Shown here piece after piece: positions 10,213 through 19,800 of a stretch of 64,000 bases of DNA. Numbering within the stretch: the stretch's first letter is position 1; each line of letters opens with the position of its first letter. Position numbers and translations under genes: made by a program. Source of the stretch: CAYZGU01 sp964478165 (GTDB lineage: Bacteria; Poribacteria; WGA-4E; JAJDTR01); NCBI GenBank assembly GCA_964478165.1, contig CAYZGU010000016.1, positions 96,442 through 160,441 on the forward strand. The letters are read 5' to 3'. Under the pieces are notes generated by a model, which was not told the origin of the DNA, searched no databases, and saw only the letters and a list, made by a program, of their open reading frames with translations.

Positions 10213-12105
10213 ATGACAACAGCTATCTGTGAAAGAATTCCAAACACCGGTCTACAGCTGGATGGGTTCGTGGGCGAGTATATTGATAGCATTACTTCCA
10301 ATTGGCTGCTAGTCGCGCCAAAATCTAATCCCAGCATGTTGGAGATGTTCCAGGATCGTGACGCACCCCCACTACGCGATATGGTTCCATGGGCGGGAGA
10401 GTTCGCGGGAAAGTACCTGACCGCATCGGTTCAGATGCTACGCGTTACCGGGAATGTCAGGTTGAAACAGTGGCTCAATGACTTCGTACGCATCCTTGTA
10501 AGTGGTCAAGCTGCGGACGGTTACCTGGGACCATGGCCAAAACGCTGCCGACTGACAAACACTGATTCTGCAGGTCGTCAGACATGGGATACGTGGGGAC
10601 ACTATCATGTCATGCTAGGGCTTATATACTGGGATGAAGAAACTGACGACCCGCAGGCGCTGGCATGTGCCTGCCGCATTGCCGATCTGCTCTGTCGTAT
10701 GTACTTAGGCGAGAAGAAAATTCGCCTGGTGGATACAGGAGCGACGGAGATGAATCTAGCACCTATCCACGCCCTCTGTGTCCTGTATCGCAAGACTCAA
10801 AACAAGAACTATCTCGGGTTGGCTCTCCAGATTCTAGACGAGTTTGGGGCCACACTAGACGGCAAACCACTTGCAGGTGACTATCTTCGACAAGCCCTCC
10901 TGGGAAAGGAGTTTTTTGAGACGCCAAAGCCGCGATGGGAAAGCCTACATGCGATCATGGCGCTCGCAGAACTCTACTGGATTACTGGTGAGACTCAATA
11001 TCGTCAAGCCTTCGAACAAATTTGGTGGAGCATCGCTAAATTCGATCGCCACAATAATGGCGGCTTCTCCTCTGGAGAAAAGGCTACTGGGAACCCGTAT
11101 CATCCTGGAGCCATCGAATCCTGTTGCACCATTGCGTGGACCGCAATGGGTGTTGAGATGCTTAAGCTTACTGGTTCGTCCATAGTTGCCGACGAACTAG
11201 AGCTTTCGATGTTTAATTCGATTGTCGGCATGCATTCATCGAGCGGTCACTGGGCCACCTACAACACTCCGATGAATGGAATACGCCGCGCGAGTGCCCA
11301 TGCGATTGTGTTCCAATCTCGTGAGGGCTCCCCCGAATTGAATTGCTGCAGCGTCAATACGCCTCGTGGATTCGGAATTCTCAGTGAATGGGCTCTCATG
11401 AAGGAGAAAGACAGCCTAATTCTGAACTACTACGGCCCATCGACCCTATGCACTAGATTGACCGAGGATTTATCCGTAACTCTTGCACAGGAAACAGACT
11501 ATCCGCTTGATGGGAGCATAGTTATACAGCTCCAACTATCTATATCCGCCGCTTTTACCTTGAAACTCCGGATACCACAGTGGTCTAGACAGACGCAGAT
11601 TCGAATTAACGACGATTCCGTCTCGGGTGTATACGCGGGCACTCACTTAACGCTTAATCGCACTTGGAACTCAGGAGACAAAATTTTTATCAATTTGGAC
11701 ATGTCCATGCACTTTTGGCGAGGCGAAAAGGAGTGTGATGGCCTCTCGTCGGTCTACCGCGGTCCCATTCTACTAGCGTACGATCATCGATACAATCTTG
11801 ACAATGCCAATGGAGAAAAGGATGAGATTCGGGATGTTGACAATTGGGATTCGCAAACCTGTATGTTAAATATTCCACCTATCGACGCGCAAAACATGGG
11901 AGTCAAGCGTCTCCAATACTCAGAATGGTTACCCCCGCTACTCCTCGTGGAAGTCAATGCTACGAATGGAAAAACCGTCCGTCTATGCGATTTCGCAAGC
12001 GCAGGTGAAACTGGAACGCCATACTGCTCATGGTTACCCGTGAATCAGAGCCCGACACAACCACACTTTTCCGAGGAGCATCCGCTGCCCACCTGTCGTA
12101 TATAG
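10213..12105 (+). CDS. Glycoside hydrolase family 127 (beta-L-arabinofuranosidase-like)
   Basis: A 630-residue member of the former DUF1680 family, an (alpha/alpha)6 barrel with a C-terminal beta-sandwich. The zinc-binding catalytic set of characterised GH127 enzymes (Glu and three Cys, one of them the nucleophile) appears intact: E302 and C304 in AIESCC, and C378-C379 in LNCCSVN. It probably releases terminal L-arabinofuranose or related sugars from plant- or algal-type glycans. I see no signal peptide, so it likely acts in the cytoplasm on imported oligosaccharides. The start has AGCAATGGGAG-like sequence upstream rather than a strong ribosome site. The aldolase gene follows after 132 bases and may belong to the same pathway. 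Confidence 0.9.
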   Translation: MTTAICERIPNTGLQLDGFVGEYIDSITSNWLLVAPKSNPSMLEMFQDRDAPPLRDMVPWAGEFAGKYLTASVQMLRVTGNVRLKQWLNDFVRILVSGQAADGYLGPWPKRCRLTNTDSAGRQTWDTWGHYHVMLGLIYWDEETDDPQALACACRIADLLCRMYLGEKKIRLVDTGATEMNLAPIHALCVLYRKTQNKNYLGLALQILDEFGATLDGKPLAGDYLRQALLGKEFFETPKPRWESLHAIMALAELYWITGETQYRQAFEQIWWSIAKFDRHNNGGFSSGEKATGNPYHPGAIESCCTIAWTAMGVEMLKLTGSSIVADELELSMFNSIVGMHSSSGHWATYNTPMNGIRRASAHAIVFQSREGSPELNCCSVNTPRGFGILSEWALMKEKDSLILNYYGPSTLCTRLTEDLSVTLAQETDYPLDGSIVIQLQLSISAAFTLKLRIPQWSRQTQIRINDDSVSGVYAGTHLTLNRTWNSGDKIFINLDMSMHFWRGEKECDGLSSVYRGPILLAYDHRYNLDNANGEKDEIRDVDNWDSQTCMLNIPPIDAQNMGVKRLQYSEWLPPLLLVEVNATNGKTVRLCDFASAGETGTPYCSWLPVNQSPTQPHFSEEHPLPTCRI

Positions 12106-12237
12106 TCGCGAACACTTAAACTGTCTGGGGCCTAAGTCTGTGTTTCCGATTTCAGTCCTTCTACTCACGTAGCACACAAATACCATATGCGTGAAAGCGA
12201 ACCTATCCTATAACCAACACCAGGAGGAAGTCAATTC

Positions 12238-12969
12238 ATGATAGCGAAGGGACCTGTATCCAACACTCGCGCAAGAGGGCGCGGCCCCACAATTTGGCTG
12301 GCTGGGGCACCCGACGAATTGGAAGAATGGATGCCACTAGGCGTTGCGGGGATTGTTACGAATACTGTAGTGCTCAATGAGTACGCCAAAGCCTATGGAT
12401 CTGTGATTAATCTCATCAAAAGGTACCTAGACATCACAGAAAAACCCGTAGTCGTCGAGATTGACGGCCACTCAGTCGAAGAATTACTATCTGTAGGAAA
12501 GGTATTCACAGATTTATCTCCGCAAATAATCTTAAAAATCCCTTGCTCGGCAAATGGTCTCAAGACGTTCGGAATCCTTAAGAACGATGGTATAGAGACC
12601 TTCTGCACAACCGTGTTTTCTTTAACCCAAGCTGCTGTCGTTGCTCAGGCCGGTGTAGATCATATCCTACCATTTTGCGATCCAGTAAAGGCCGTTGGAG
12701 GAAATCCGACGCAACTCGTCCGGGAATGTGCTCAAATGTTTGGCGGTTGGGAGCAGCGTCCCTATATCATGGCAGCACTCGTGAGGTCGGTGGAGACCGC
12801 CCACGCGGCTCTACGCGATGGCGCTGACGAACTTGTAACCATGTGGACAGTCTACCGCGACATGCTAGATCACCCGCTTACCAACGAGTGGAATGAGATT
12901 TTCATGGACCAATGGGTCGACATGCACAAGAATGGATTGCTCGATGGTGTGCCCGTTACTCTTGATTGA
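12238..12969 (+). CDS. Transaldolase / fructose-6-phosphate aldolase-like protein
   Basis: A 243-residue TIM-barrel class I aldolase of the transaldolase family. The Schiff-base lysine lies in IILKIPCSANGLKTFGIL (about residue 100), followed by the family run TTVFSLTQAAVVAQAGVDHILPF. Size fits the short F6P-aldolase/TalC group (about 215-245). It is more divergent than typical TalC at both ends, so the substrate may differ. AGGAGG at 12222-12227, 10 bases before the ATG, supports the start. Its place behind GH127 suggests a role in sugar catabolism. Confidence 0.82.
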   Translation: MIAKGPVSNTRARGRGPTIWLAGAPDELEEWMPLGVAGIVTNTVVLNEYAKAYGSVINLIKRYLDITEKPVVVEIDGHSVEELLSVGKVFTDLSPQIILKIPCSANGLKTFGILKNDGIETFCTTVFSLTQAAVVAQAGVDHILPFCDPVKAVGGNPTQLVRECAQMFGGWEQRPYIMAALVRSVETAHAALRDGADELVTMWTVYRDMLDHPLTNEWNEIFMDQWVDMHKNGLLDGVPVTLD

Positions 12970-13534
12970 GCATAATGAATGAAGGAGAAAACGCACGCGC
13001 GTTCAGAAAGGTATCAAGACAGCTTTTCACCAGTATCGTCTTTGAACACCAACAACGGAGCGGAAGGGTACTTGCTATATTAACCGCTCGTCACCACTAA
13101 CTTCTTTTTCGTCGTGTCGCGACTTCAAGTATTTAGGAAGACAATAAAGATACTAAAAGGTTGCCGATCTTTATTCTGGCCGATGGGGTGTGATGCTCCT
13201 TCTAGTCGGCCTAAGATATTCTAGCATGTCAACAAACCCGGAGGCTGAATCCTGAGTCCTACGTGCGGTGCATTTGTCAGAAAGTGTTCCGGGCAAAAGG
13301 AGATTCACTAATTTTAGTGGTGCACACATTGACCCAGTCGATGTGTGCACCACTCTTTTGCACTTGAAAATACGGAGCACAAAGCACGGTAGAGTTTACT
13401 CCATTGATATTCCTGACTAATTGCGACGTGTTTCGATTGGAACTAAGCGAAGATGCTGAAGCTTTCTCATTTGGTAACAGCGTGAATGCGTCCGTTTCCC
13501 GGCAACCGATTTTTTGAGCTATCCCCCATGAGCA
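12970..13534. other. Intergenic region with one strong hairpin
   Basis: About 565 bases before rsmE. I see no believable coding frame. The only structure is the perfect 14-bp hairpin at 13316-13354, listed separately. Confidence 0.5.
13316..13354. repeat. Perfect 14-bp inverted repeat (hairpin)
   Basis: Arms AGTGGTGCACACAT (13316-13329) and ATGTGTGCACCACT (13341-13354) around an 11-nt loop, followed by CTTTTG on the plus strand. The T-run is short and the nearest upstream gene ends 346 bases earlier, so a terminator is possible but unproven. A small repeat-type element is the alternative. Confidence 0.6.
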
Positions 13535-14269
13535 ATGCATAATTGTTATGTGCCATCGACACATATCCACGCCGATACCATCCATATTGGGAACCCGGAA
13601 CGCCACCACCTTCTTAATGTGCTACGTCTCACGTCCGGCGACAGCATCCAAGTATTTGACGGAAAAGGAAATAGGTACATCGCCCATTTGACGAATAGAG
13701 ACACCCCTTTTGCAACGGCCCTTATTCAGTGCCATCAATTCCATCCTAGGGAAACGCCACATATCACGCTCTTCCAGGCGATTCCCAAATCGGACAAGAT
13801 GGATTGGATTGTTCAAAAGGTCACAGAAATTGGAGTAGATGTAATAACTCCCATGATAAGCCAGAGATCTATTCCTAAAAGAACACAAGGAGCACAAAGG
13901 CGACAGCATAATCGCTGGAATCGCATTGCCATAGAAGCGTGCAAACAGTCAGGGCGCGCGTGGTTCTCCGATGTGCTTGAAACTCGAGAACTCGATGAAT
14001 GCTTCAAACAAGTCAGCGATTATGACCTATCCTTACTATTGTGGGAAGATGAGAGACATCTTACAGTCAAAACAGCGCTACGTTCACATGATTCCATCGA
14101 ATCGATTGCGCTATTTACTGGTCCAGAAGGAGGATTCGCGCCAGAAGAAGTTGAACTAGCGATCCACAAAGGATGCACCGCTAGCACATTTGGCCGGAAC
14201 ATCCTACGGACGGAAACTTCAGCCATTGTAGCTGTCGCGCTGTCTGTTTATGAATTTCAAACCGATTAA
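13535..14269 (+). CDS. rsmE: 16S rRNA (uracil(1498)-N3)-methyltransferase
   Basis: A 244-residue SPOUT methyltransferase that methylates U1498 of 16S rRNA. It has the N-terminal PUA-like part (HHLLNVLRLTSGDSIQVFDGKG), then KSDKMDWIVQKVTEIGVDVITPMISQRS. The SAM-binding knot near the C-terminus is LFTGPEGGFAPEEVE (about 188-202), ending with RILRTETSAIVAVA-type sequence (here NILRTETSAIVAVALS). Length and motifs are standard. The N-terminal MHNCYVP matches the usual start of the family. Confidence 0.95.
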   Translation: MHNCYVPSTHIHADTIHIGNPERHHLLNVLRLTSGDSIQVFDGKGNRYIAHLTNRDTPFATALIQCHQFHPRETPHITLFQAIPKSDKMDWIVQKVTEIGVDVITPMISQRSIPKRTQGAQRRQHNRWNRIAIEACKQSGRAWFSDVLETRELDECFKQVSDYDLSLLLWEDERHLTVKTALRSHDSIESIALFTGPEGGFAPEEVELAIHKGCTASTFGRNILRTETSAIVAVALSVYEFQTD

Positions 14270-14356
14270 TCAATCTTGACAACAGCTAATCGATAATATA
14301 TCATCTAGCGTTTACCGACATCTCGAATTGAAACTCACATTGTAGAGACAATTAAA

Positions 14357-15733
14357 ATGCCAAGAGCCGCACTTATCACCATGGGTTGCAAGGTTAATCA
14401 ATATGATACCGAGTCAATGTACGAAACCATGACTCGTAACGGTTACACAATCGTTGATGAGAGCGATGTTGCTGATGTCTACATTGTCAATACTTGTACC
14501 GTTACAAATGTCGCGGATCAAAAGGCGCGAAAGTCAATCCGACGCATTGTTCGACAAAATTCGGAAGCGAAGGTTTTGGTCACAGGCTGCTACGCCGAAA
14601 GCGATCGCAAAGCAGTTGAGAGCATTCCTGGAGTCACCTTCGTGTTCGGAAATCGTGAAAAATCCGACTTGCAAACCTACCTTGACAAGATGCATGAATC
14701 AGACCTCCTGCAGATTAAGCCTATGCGACACGATTCCGTTCGTGAGCACGCCAGATTTAGTACGGGGGTAAGTCATTCCGCACAGCGAACGCGCGCTCTA
14801 ATTAAGGTGCAGGACGGCTGTAGTGCTTTCTGTACTTACTGCATTATCCCATATGTTCGTGGTCGCATGAGCAGTCGCCCGATTTCTGATATTCTTAGCG
14901 AGGCTGATCGCCTTGCGGCGAACGGGTACAAGGAAGTCGTAATTACCGGAGTTCACTTGGGCGCATACGGGCTCGACGTTGACAGCGCGATTCAAATTGC
15001 GGATATATTGGAAAACATCCATTCAGTCGAAGGTATCGAGCGTATTCGATTGAGTTCAATCGAACCCATGAATTTTCCAGACTCGCTAGTATCTCGCATG
15101 GCGAGCCTGCCGAAGTGCATGCCGCATTTCCACGTGCCACTTCAGTCGGGCTGTGATAAAACCTTGCACGACATGCGTCGTCGGTACACCTCAGCAGAGT
15201 ATGGCAACTTAGTTGAAAAACTTCGAGATGCGTTTCCAGATGTGGGCATCACGACCGACATAATGGTTGGGTTTCCGGGAGAAAGCGATGAGCATTTTGA
15301 GGAATCGTTCAACTTTGTTGACGACATTGGGTTCAGCCAACTCCACGTCTTCCGCTACTCTCCACGCCGAGGCACCCCGGCAGCAAACTATCTAAATCAA
15401 GTTCCACCAGACGTTTCTGCAGCACGTAGCAGGGCAATGATTGACCTCGGACGGCGTCTGGAGCTAGATTTTAGACGTCGTATGTTAGGTAAACACATGT
15501 ATGTCTTGGTCGAAGATAGCCGCGAAGGACGCTCAGCCCAACTTTCCGGATTCACCCCAAATTATCTTCGCGTGCAGATGAATGCGCCCGCATCAAAGAT
15601 TAATCAAATTGTTTCTGTCACGCTCACAGGATTCGAAGATGCGGTGCTGCAGGGAGAAACCGTTGATGAGGGCTTTCAGGGTGCCCCCAGTTTGCCCTTA
15701 GCGGAGCACAAGCCAACCGAGCAGACACCATGA
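14357..15733 (+). CDS. mtaB: tRNA t6A37 methylthiotransferase MtaB
   Basis: A 458-residue radical-SAM methylthiotransferase that converts t6A37 to ms2t6A in tRNAs reading ANN codons. The N-terminal UPF0004 domain has cluster cysteines (MGCKVNQYDT, VNTCTVTN, VTGCYAE). The radical-SAM triad is C155, C159 and C162 in DGCSAFCTYCIIPYVRGR. A TRAM-like C-terminal region starts near residue 375. The INTCTVT-type and CSAFCTYCIIP sequences separate MtaB from MiaB and RimO. The stop overlaps the purN start as ATGA, so the two genes are translated together. Confidence 0.95.
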   Translation: MPRAALITMGCKVNQYDTESMYETMTRNGYTIVDESDVADVYIVNTCTVTNVADQKARKSIRRIVRQNSEAKVLVTGCYAESDRKAVESIPGVTFVFGNREKSDLQTYLDKMHESDLLQIKPMRHDSVREHARFSTGVSHSAQRTRALIKVQDGCSAFCTYCIIPYVRGRMSSRPISDILSEADRLAANGYKEVVITGVHLGAYGLDVDSAIQIADILENIHSVEGIERIRLSSIEPMNFPDSLVSRMASLPKCMPHFHVPLQSGCDKTLHDMRRRYTSAEYGNLVEKLRDAFPDVGITTDIMVGFPGESDEHFEESFNFVDDIGFSQLHVFRYSPRRGTPAANYLNQVPPDVSAARSRAMIDLGRRLELDFRRRMLGKHMYVLVEDSREGRSAQLSGFTPNYLRVQMNAPASKINQIVSVTLTGFEDAVLQGETVDEGFQGAPSLPLAEHKPTEQTP

Positions 15734-16341
15734 AAATTGGCGTTCTAGTTTCTGGAAGTGGAAGTAACCTACAGGCTTTAATAGACCAAGTTCACCATGA
15801 TGAACTGAGCGAGATTGAGATTTCAGTTGTCATTAGCGATCGAACAAAGGCCTATGCACTAACACGTGCGCTAGCGGCGGGGATTCCCAATTATGTCGTA
15901 CGCGCCTCTGACTTTCCAGATCGTCAGGCCTTCGATGACAGTATCTCTGACAAACTCGAGAAGCATGCTGTACAACTGGTGGTCCTAGCAGGTTTCATGA
16001 AGTTGTTTAAGCCCGCGTTTGTTCAAAAATATCGTCGGCGCATCATCAACATCCATCCGGCACTCCTCCCGGCGTTTCCGGGAGCAAATCCCGTGCCCGA
16101 TACTCTCGCTTATGGATCTAAGATTACGGGTGTAACTGTCCATTTTGTGGACGAAGGGATGGACTCCGGTCCCATCATAGCACAGGTCCCCGTGCGTGTA
16201 TTGAAGTCCGATAATGAGGAAAGCCTGCATGCGCGTTTGCGGGAAGAAGAACACAAACTTTACCCGAAAGTCGTTAGATGGTACGCGGCAGGAAGAATCA
16301 CCGTCACTGGCCGAAAGGTTCTTGTGGAGGAATCAGACTAG
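15730..16341 (+). CDS. purN: Phosphoribosylglycinamide formyltransferase
   Basis: A 203-residue GART enzyme that transfers the formyl group of 10-formyl-THF to GAR in purine synthesis. Visible are the N-terminal VSGSGSNLQALI phosphate loop, the catalytic N107 and H109 in INIHPALLPAFPG, and the acid in VHFVDEGMDSGPIIAQ. The variable loop after FPG reads ANPVPDTLAYG rather than the common GAHA-type sequence, a mild divergence. It overlaps mtaB by 4 bases and is followed after one base by the TIM-barrel gene. Confidence 0.95.
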   Translation: MKIGVLVSGSGSNLQALIDQVHHDELSEIEISVVISDRTKAYALTRALAAGIPNYVVRASDFPDRQAFDDSISDKLEKHAVQLVVLAGFMKLFKPAFVQKYRRRIINIHPALLPAFPGANPVPDTLAYGSKITGVTVHFVDEGMDSGPIIAQVPVRVLKSDNEESLHARLREEEHKLYPKVVRWYAAGRITVTGRKVLVEESD

Positions 16342-16342
16342 A

Positions 16343-17275
16343 ATGATTTCTATTTCAACAATGTGGAATGCATCAAAGGAACCTGATGGAGCAGCCCTCA
16401 TCAGTCAGATTAATGATTTAGGGTTCGACTCAGTTGAACTGAGCCGAGACCTGACACGCAATCAAATTGAACAATTCAAGCCACATCTTATACACACTAA
16501 GCCTTCTTCGATTCACAATTTCTGTCCCATTCTGCCTAATGCTGTCCAAGCAGATATCGAAAGGGATCCGATACTGCTCTCGAGCCTTGACATAAATGAA
16601 CGCACACAGGCACTTAGCTGGACCATTCGGACCATGGAACTAGCTTCCGATCTTGAAATTCCTATTGTTGTGATTCACCTGGGTGAAGTGACTACATATG
16701 ACCGTTCTTATCTTATGAATAATCTTTATGAATCTGGTGAGCGTGAGTTTGAAGCATTCAGCAATAAGGTAACAGAGGCTATGGATTGGCGCGAAAGAAA
16801 ACAGGCAAAACACCGCGACGCAGTTCTATTCAGTCTGGATGAGCTTAACGAACTTGCGGTACGGATGGACCTCTTCCTGGCAATTGAAAATCGGCCTCGA
16901 TATTATCAGATTCCGAACTTTGAGGAGGTCGAAATCTTTCTGAATGCATTCAGCGGCAGCAACATGCGATATTGGCACGATGTCGGCCACGCAGCAATCC
17001 AGGAGCGTCTTGGAGTCTGCTGGTCAGAGAAGTGGATGGACGCATACAAAGACAACTTAATTGGCGTCAATTTACACGACCTCAAAGACCTGGATGAGTA
17101 CCATCCGCCCAGTCTCGGGGATCTTGATTTTCACGGCATCATCCGACAGCTACCAGCCGATATCTTAAAGGTGCTGGAAATTCGCCATGGAACACCTGAC
17201 GAGGTTAAGGAGGCTAGGAGTTTCGTGGCCGCGAACACCAACTCGGCTAGTGCGCCGCACCAATCGCATCATTAA
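16343..17275 (+). CDS. Sugar phosphate isomerase/epimerase-like TIM barrel
   Basis: Starts at the ATG one base after the purN stop (MISISTMWNASKE); an open frame extends upstream but only inside purN. The product of 310 residues is an AP-endonuclease-2/xylose-isomerase-like TIM barrel. Expected metal ligands are visible: Glu in LAIENRPRY, Asp and His in YWHDVGHA, His in GVNLHDL and Glu in VLEIRHGTP. Members isomerise or epimerise sugars, inositols or hydroxypyruvate; the substrate is not evident. Because it follows purN so closely, it is co-transcribed with the mtaB-purN pair. The association is not obviously metabolic. Confidence 0.85.
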   Translation: MISISTMWNASKEPDGAALISQINDLGFDSVELSRDLTRNQIEQFKPHLIHTKPSSIHNFCPILPNAVQADIERDPILLSSLDINERTQALSWTIRTMELASDLEIPIVVIHLGEVTTYDRSYLMNNLYESGEREFEAFSNKVTEAMDWRERKQAKHRDAVLFSLDELNELAVRMDLFLAIENRPRYYQIPNFEEVEIFLNAFSGSNMRYWHDVGHAAIQERLGVCWSEKWMDAYKDNLIGVNLHDLKDLDEYHPPSLGDLDFHGIIRQLPADILKVLEIRHGTPDEVKEARSFVAANTNSASAPHQSHH

Positions 17276-17835
17276 ACGTAGGAACCACTTCCCTAGCGAA
17301 TACCCCAAAGCTCGTATCCAAATGCTCTCGATTGTCGCAATCATGGCCTACAACCACTGGTGTTCCAAAGTTTCGCACCTTCTCACGAAATGGGAAAAGG
17401 GCCCCGTCACAGTTTCCGCATTCCCTACGATTCCGACTTCCTTCATGAGATAATCCAGAGTGCACTCGACGTCCGTCATACTTTCATCGCGCTTACATAT
17501 GCTAAGACCTGTCGGCGCGTAGCGCGCGGTGAAATCACGAATGTACTGCGCACATCTTCCAAGTGGGTTCTCTCGGGCACGCTTTAACGCTCATTCAGTT
17601 GAGTTCGCAACGAAAACGTTGCGTGACACAAACCAATCGCCTCGAACCGTAACGTGACCAGCTGACGCAGCGGCTTCGGAATGCGTCTTCCACTGCGCAG
17701 CCATCACATGCGGATGGCTCATGATCCGAAAACCGCCGACAGCGACAGATCGTAATCCCTGGAATGCCCAGACATGCACGCTACAAAGATGGGCGGATAT
17801 GGTTGTTGCAGAGGTGGGTGCAGTCCCACATTCCT
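17262..17835 (-). pseudogene. Remnant of a luciferase-like (LLM) flavin-dependent monooxygenase
   Basis: Minus-strand fragments in different frames line up with the C-terminal third of LLM-class oxidoreductases. From high to low coordinate these are LQQPYPPIFVACMS, then GLRSVAVGGFRIMSHPHV, HSEAAASAGHVTVRGDWFVS with RNVFVANSTE, NPLGRCAQYIRDF, VGNAETVTGPFSHFVR, and FGTPVVVGHDCDNREHLDTS with FAREVVPTFNDAIG. The order is right, but at least three frameshifts and stops separate the pieces. The N-terminal flavin-binding half is missing. The last fragment overlaps the 3' end of the convergent TIM-barrel gene. Confidence 0.7.
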
Positions 17836-18450
17836 AGTTAACTACCATGTCCTGCGATAGTTTATAAATGACCATCAGTCGAATTATTTGTCGAAGGAGG
17901 CTCTAGATCTCAAAAATGACGCGTCTCATGGATAACCTGCCAACTATATGCTCGATCCTATAGAGCCACTACCGCGCGCTCTAATGATGGATGACGACCG
18001 ATTGTCCACTCTATCCTCCAACCTGTCTAGGCATTCCGATTCCTATCTGTCCGATTCAAAACGTCAGACGGGTTAGTTCAGATGTGGCCGCTGTTAGCCG
18101 TGACAGGTATGCCGAGGTACTTCCACAGGTTGAAACACCTGCTGAGAGCCGGTTGTTTTCCAAATACAAGTGCTCCACTGCATAATAACATCACCCACAA
18201 GGGCTTTAATCGCTAAGCTTTCGTTAACAAGCGTTTGGGCTGTGAATAGTTAGCGGTTAAATTCACGTTGGGGTAACGGCAGTTGTTATCTAATTATTCC
18301 CGAATCCTAGGGGTCTAGCGGAAAATCGAATGGCAAACCAAATGAAGACCCTTTCAGTGTGCTCACGTTCTATGAGCGAGCAACATAGAGTGTTCGAAAT
18401 CCAGGCTCCTTGTCAGCCGCCAAACATTGGACAGCATCCGTGTTTTGGCC
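17836..18450. other. Intergenic region, no gene seen
   Basis: About 600 bases before the tRNA promoter. No coding frame, repeat or RNA motif could be supported. It may be further decayed remains of the adjacent monooxygenase gene. Confidence 0.4.
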
Positions 18451-18480
18451 TTGATTCTTTCCATGGAAATGTGCTAGAAT
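18451..18480 (+). promoter_or_regulatory. Promoter of tRNA-Leu
   Basis: TTGATT (18451-18456), 18 bases, then TAGAAT (18475-18480). The mature tRNA begins 12 bases after the -10 box, as usual for a stable-RNA promoter. Confidence 0.65.
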
Positions 18481-18491
18481 AGGAATCTGTG

Positions 18492-18576
18492 GCCGGAGTG
18501 GTGAAATCGGTAGACGCACTGGATTCAAAATCCAGCGGGCCCTGGGTCCATGTCGGTTCGAGTCCGACCTCCGGCA
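18492..18576 (+). tRNA. tRNA-Leu (anticodon CAA)
   Basis: An 85-nt class II tRNA. Acceptor stem GCCGGAG pairs with CTCCGGC, and the anticodon stem CTGGA/TCCAG encloses loop TTCAAAA with anticodon CAA (reads UUG). There is a long variable arm (GCGGGCCCTGGGTCCATGTC region), and the T arm is GTCGG-TTCGAGT-CCGAC. The discriminator is A and CCA is not encoded. Confidence 0.95.
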
Positions 18577-18589
18577 TACTAAGCCATAT

Positions 18590-18619
18590 AGCCACCTCAG
18601 CGCTATGTGGCTTTTTTTT
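18590..18619 (+). terminator. Rho-independent terminator after tRNA-Leu
   Basis: Stem AGCCAC/GTGGCT with an 11-nt loop, followed by eight T. It starts 14 bases after the tRNA, so the tRNA is a single-gene transcript. Confidence 0.85.
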
Positions 18620-18895
18620 CAACATTCAGCCAACCTATATGGGTCTTCAAGTCTTTTCTACGCACTCGAACGATTCCGTGTCACAAGCGGCATCAATGAT
18701 GCGTACAACGGCATTGGAACTCAGCGTTGGTGAATAGTTTTGTGCATCTAAGTCAGACTTCGCGTCGTCCACATTCAACCAGTAAGGTAACTTGATGAGG
18801 TCGATTCTATCGACAGTTAGATTCGCTCAAGACCACTTTTCTTCTGCTGTTATCCATGACAACCAAAGGGTCTATCGCACGCAAACATAAAGCGT

Positions 18896-19750
18896 ATGTT
18901 CAAGAATCTATCACCAACCTCCATCGGTATTCATCTGGACATACGGAAAATTCTTGAAATTGCGCGTTCTGCCGGATTCGAGGGTTTGGATGTTCATCTT
19001 CCCGAGGCCTGCAGGCTCGTGCGGAAATATTCTGTCGATTATCTCAAAGCGTTGTGGGCAGAGTATGATATGAGAATGGGTAGCTGGGGATTTCCTCTCA
19101 ATTGGCGTGCTGGTGATGTTGAGTATGAATCGAGCCTCGCTGCATTTCCTGGACGCGCGAGACTTGCCGCTGAACTTGGTTGTTATCGCGCTACTACCGA
19201 AGTCTTTAACTGGAGTAATGCACCGTTCAATGAGAATTGGGAGTTTCACATCCGACGCCTGCGACCTGCTGCAGAAATCCTAAGACATTACGGACATTCA
19301 CTTGGTTTGGAGTTCATCGGTCCCGCATCCAGTCGTCGGATGCACAGATTCGATTTTTCCTACACGATGCAAATGGTTCTCACACTCGCAACGACAATCG
19401 GAACAGGGAACGTCGGCCTCCTCTTCGACACCTGGCACTGGTACACGTGTTGTTCCTCGCTAGATGATGTCCGAAAACTATCTAAAGATGAAGTGATTTA
19501 CGTTGAGGTTAACGATGCCCCGACAGGCATCCCGCCTGAAGAACAGCGCGACGACGAACGCTATCTACCTTCCTCGACCGGTGTGATTCCGTCCTCGGAA
19601 GTGATGCAGGTACTAAGCGATATTGGTTATGACGGACCCGTGACTCCTGAAGCCTACAACACTGAGCTCGAATCCATGCCAGCGCATCTTGCTGTTCAGG
19701 GTTCATTCAAGTCATTGAAGAAATTGTGGGAACAATCAGGACTGGGATAA
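18896..19750 (+). CDS. Sugar isomerase-like TIM barrel, paralogue A
   Basis: A 284-residue xylose-isomerase-like TIM barrel beginning MFKNLSPTSIGI. It is clearly paralogous along its whole length to the gene at 45285-46142, sharing WGFPLN, NENWEFH/RENWEFH, RLRP.AEIL, YGHSLG, IGTGNVGLLFD, WHWYTC and YDGPVTPE. Candidate metal ligands are Glu in LEFIGPA, Asp and His in LLFDTWHWYTC, and Glu in VTPEAY. At the position where the paralogue has VHINDAP, this protein has VEVNDAP, so the usual ligand His is replaced by Glu. It is followed by a D-2-hydroxyacid dehydrogenase gene after about 50 bases, suggesting a shared sugar-acid pathway. Confidence 0.85.
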   Translation: MFKNLSPTSIGIHLDIRKILEIARSAGFEGLDVHLPEACRLVRKYSVDYLKALWAEYDMRMGSWGFPLNWRAGDVEYESSLAAFPGRARLAAELGCYRATTEVFNWSNAPFNENWEFHIRRLRPAAEILRHYGHSLGLEFIGPASSRRMHRFDFSYTMQMVLTLATTIGTGNVGLLFDTWHWYTCCSSLDDVRKLSKDEVIYVEVNDAPTGIPPEEQRDDERYLPSSTGVIPSSEVMQVLSDIGYDGPVTPEAYNTELESMPAHLAVQGSFKSLKKLWEQSGLG

Positions 19751-19800
19751 TAATCCCGCAGACAATGCTCTATGATACTTTAATAAGGAATATGATAAAA

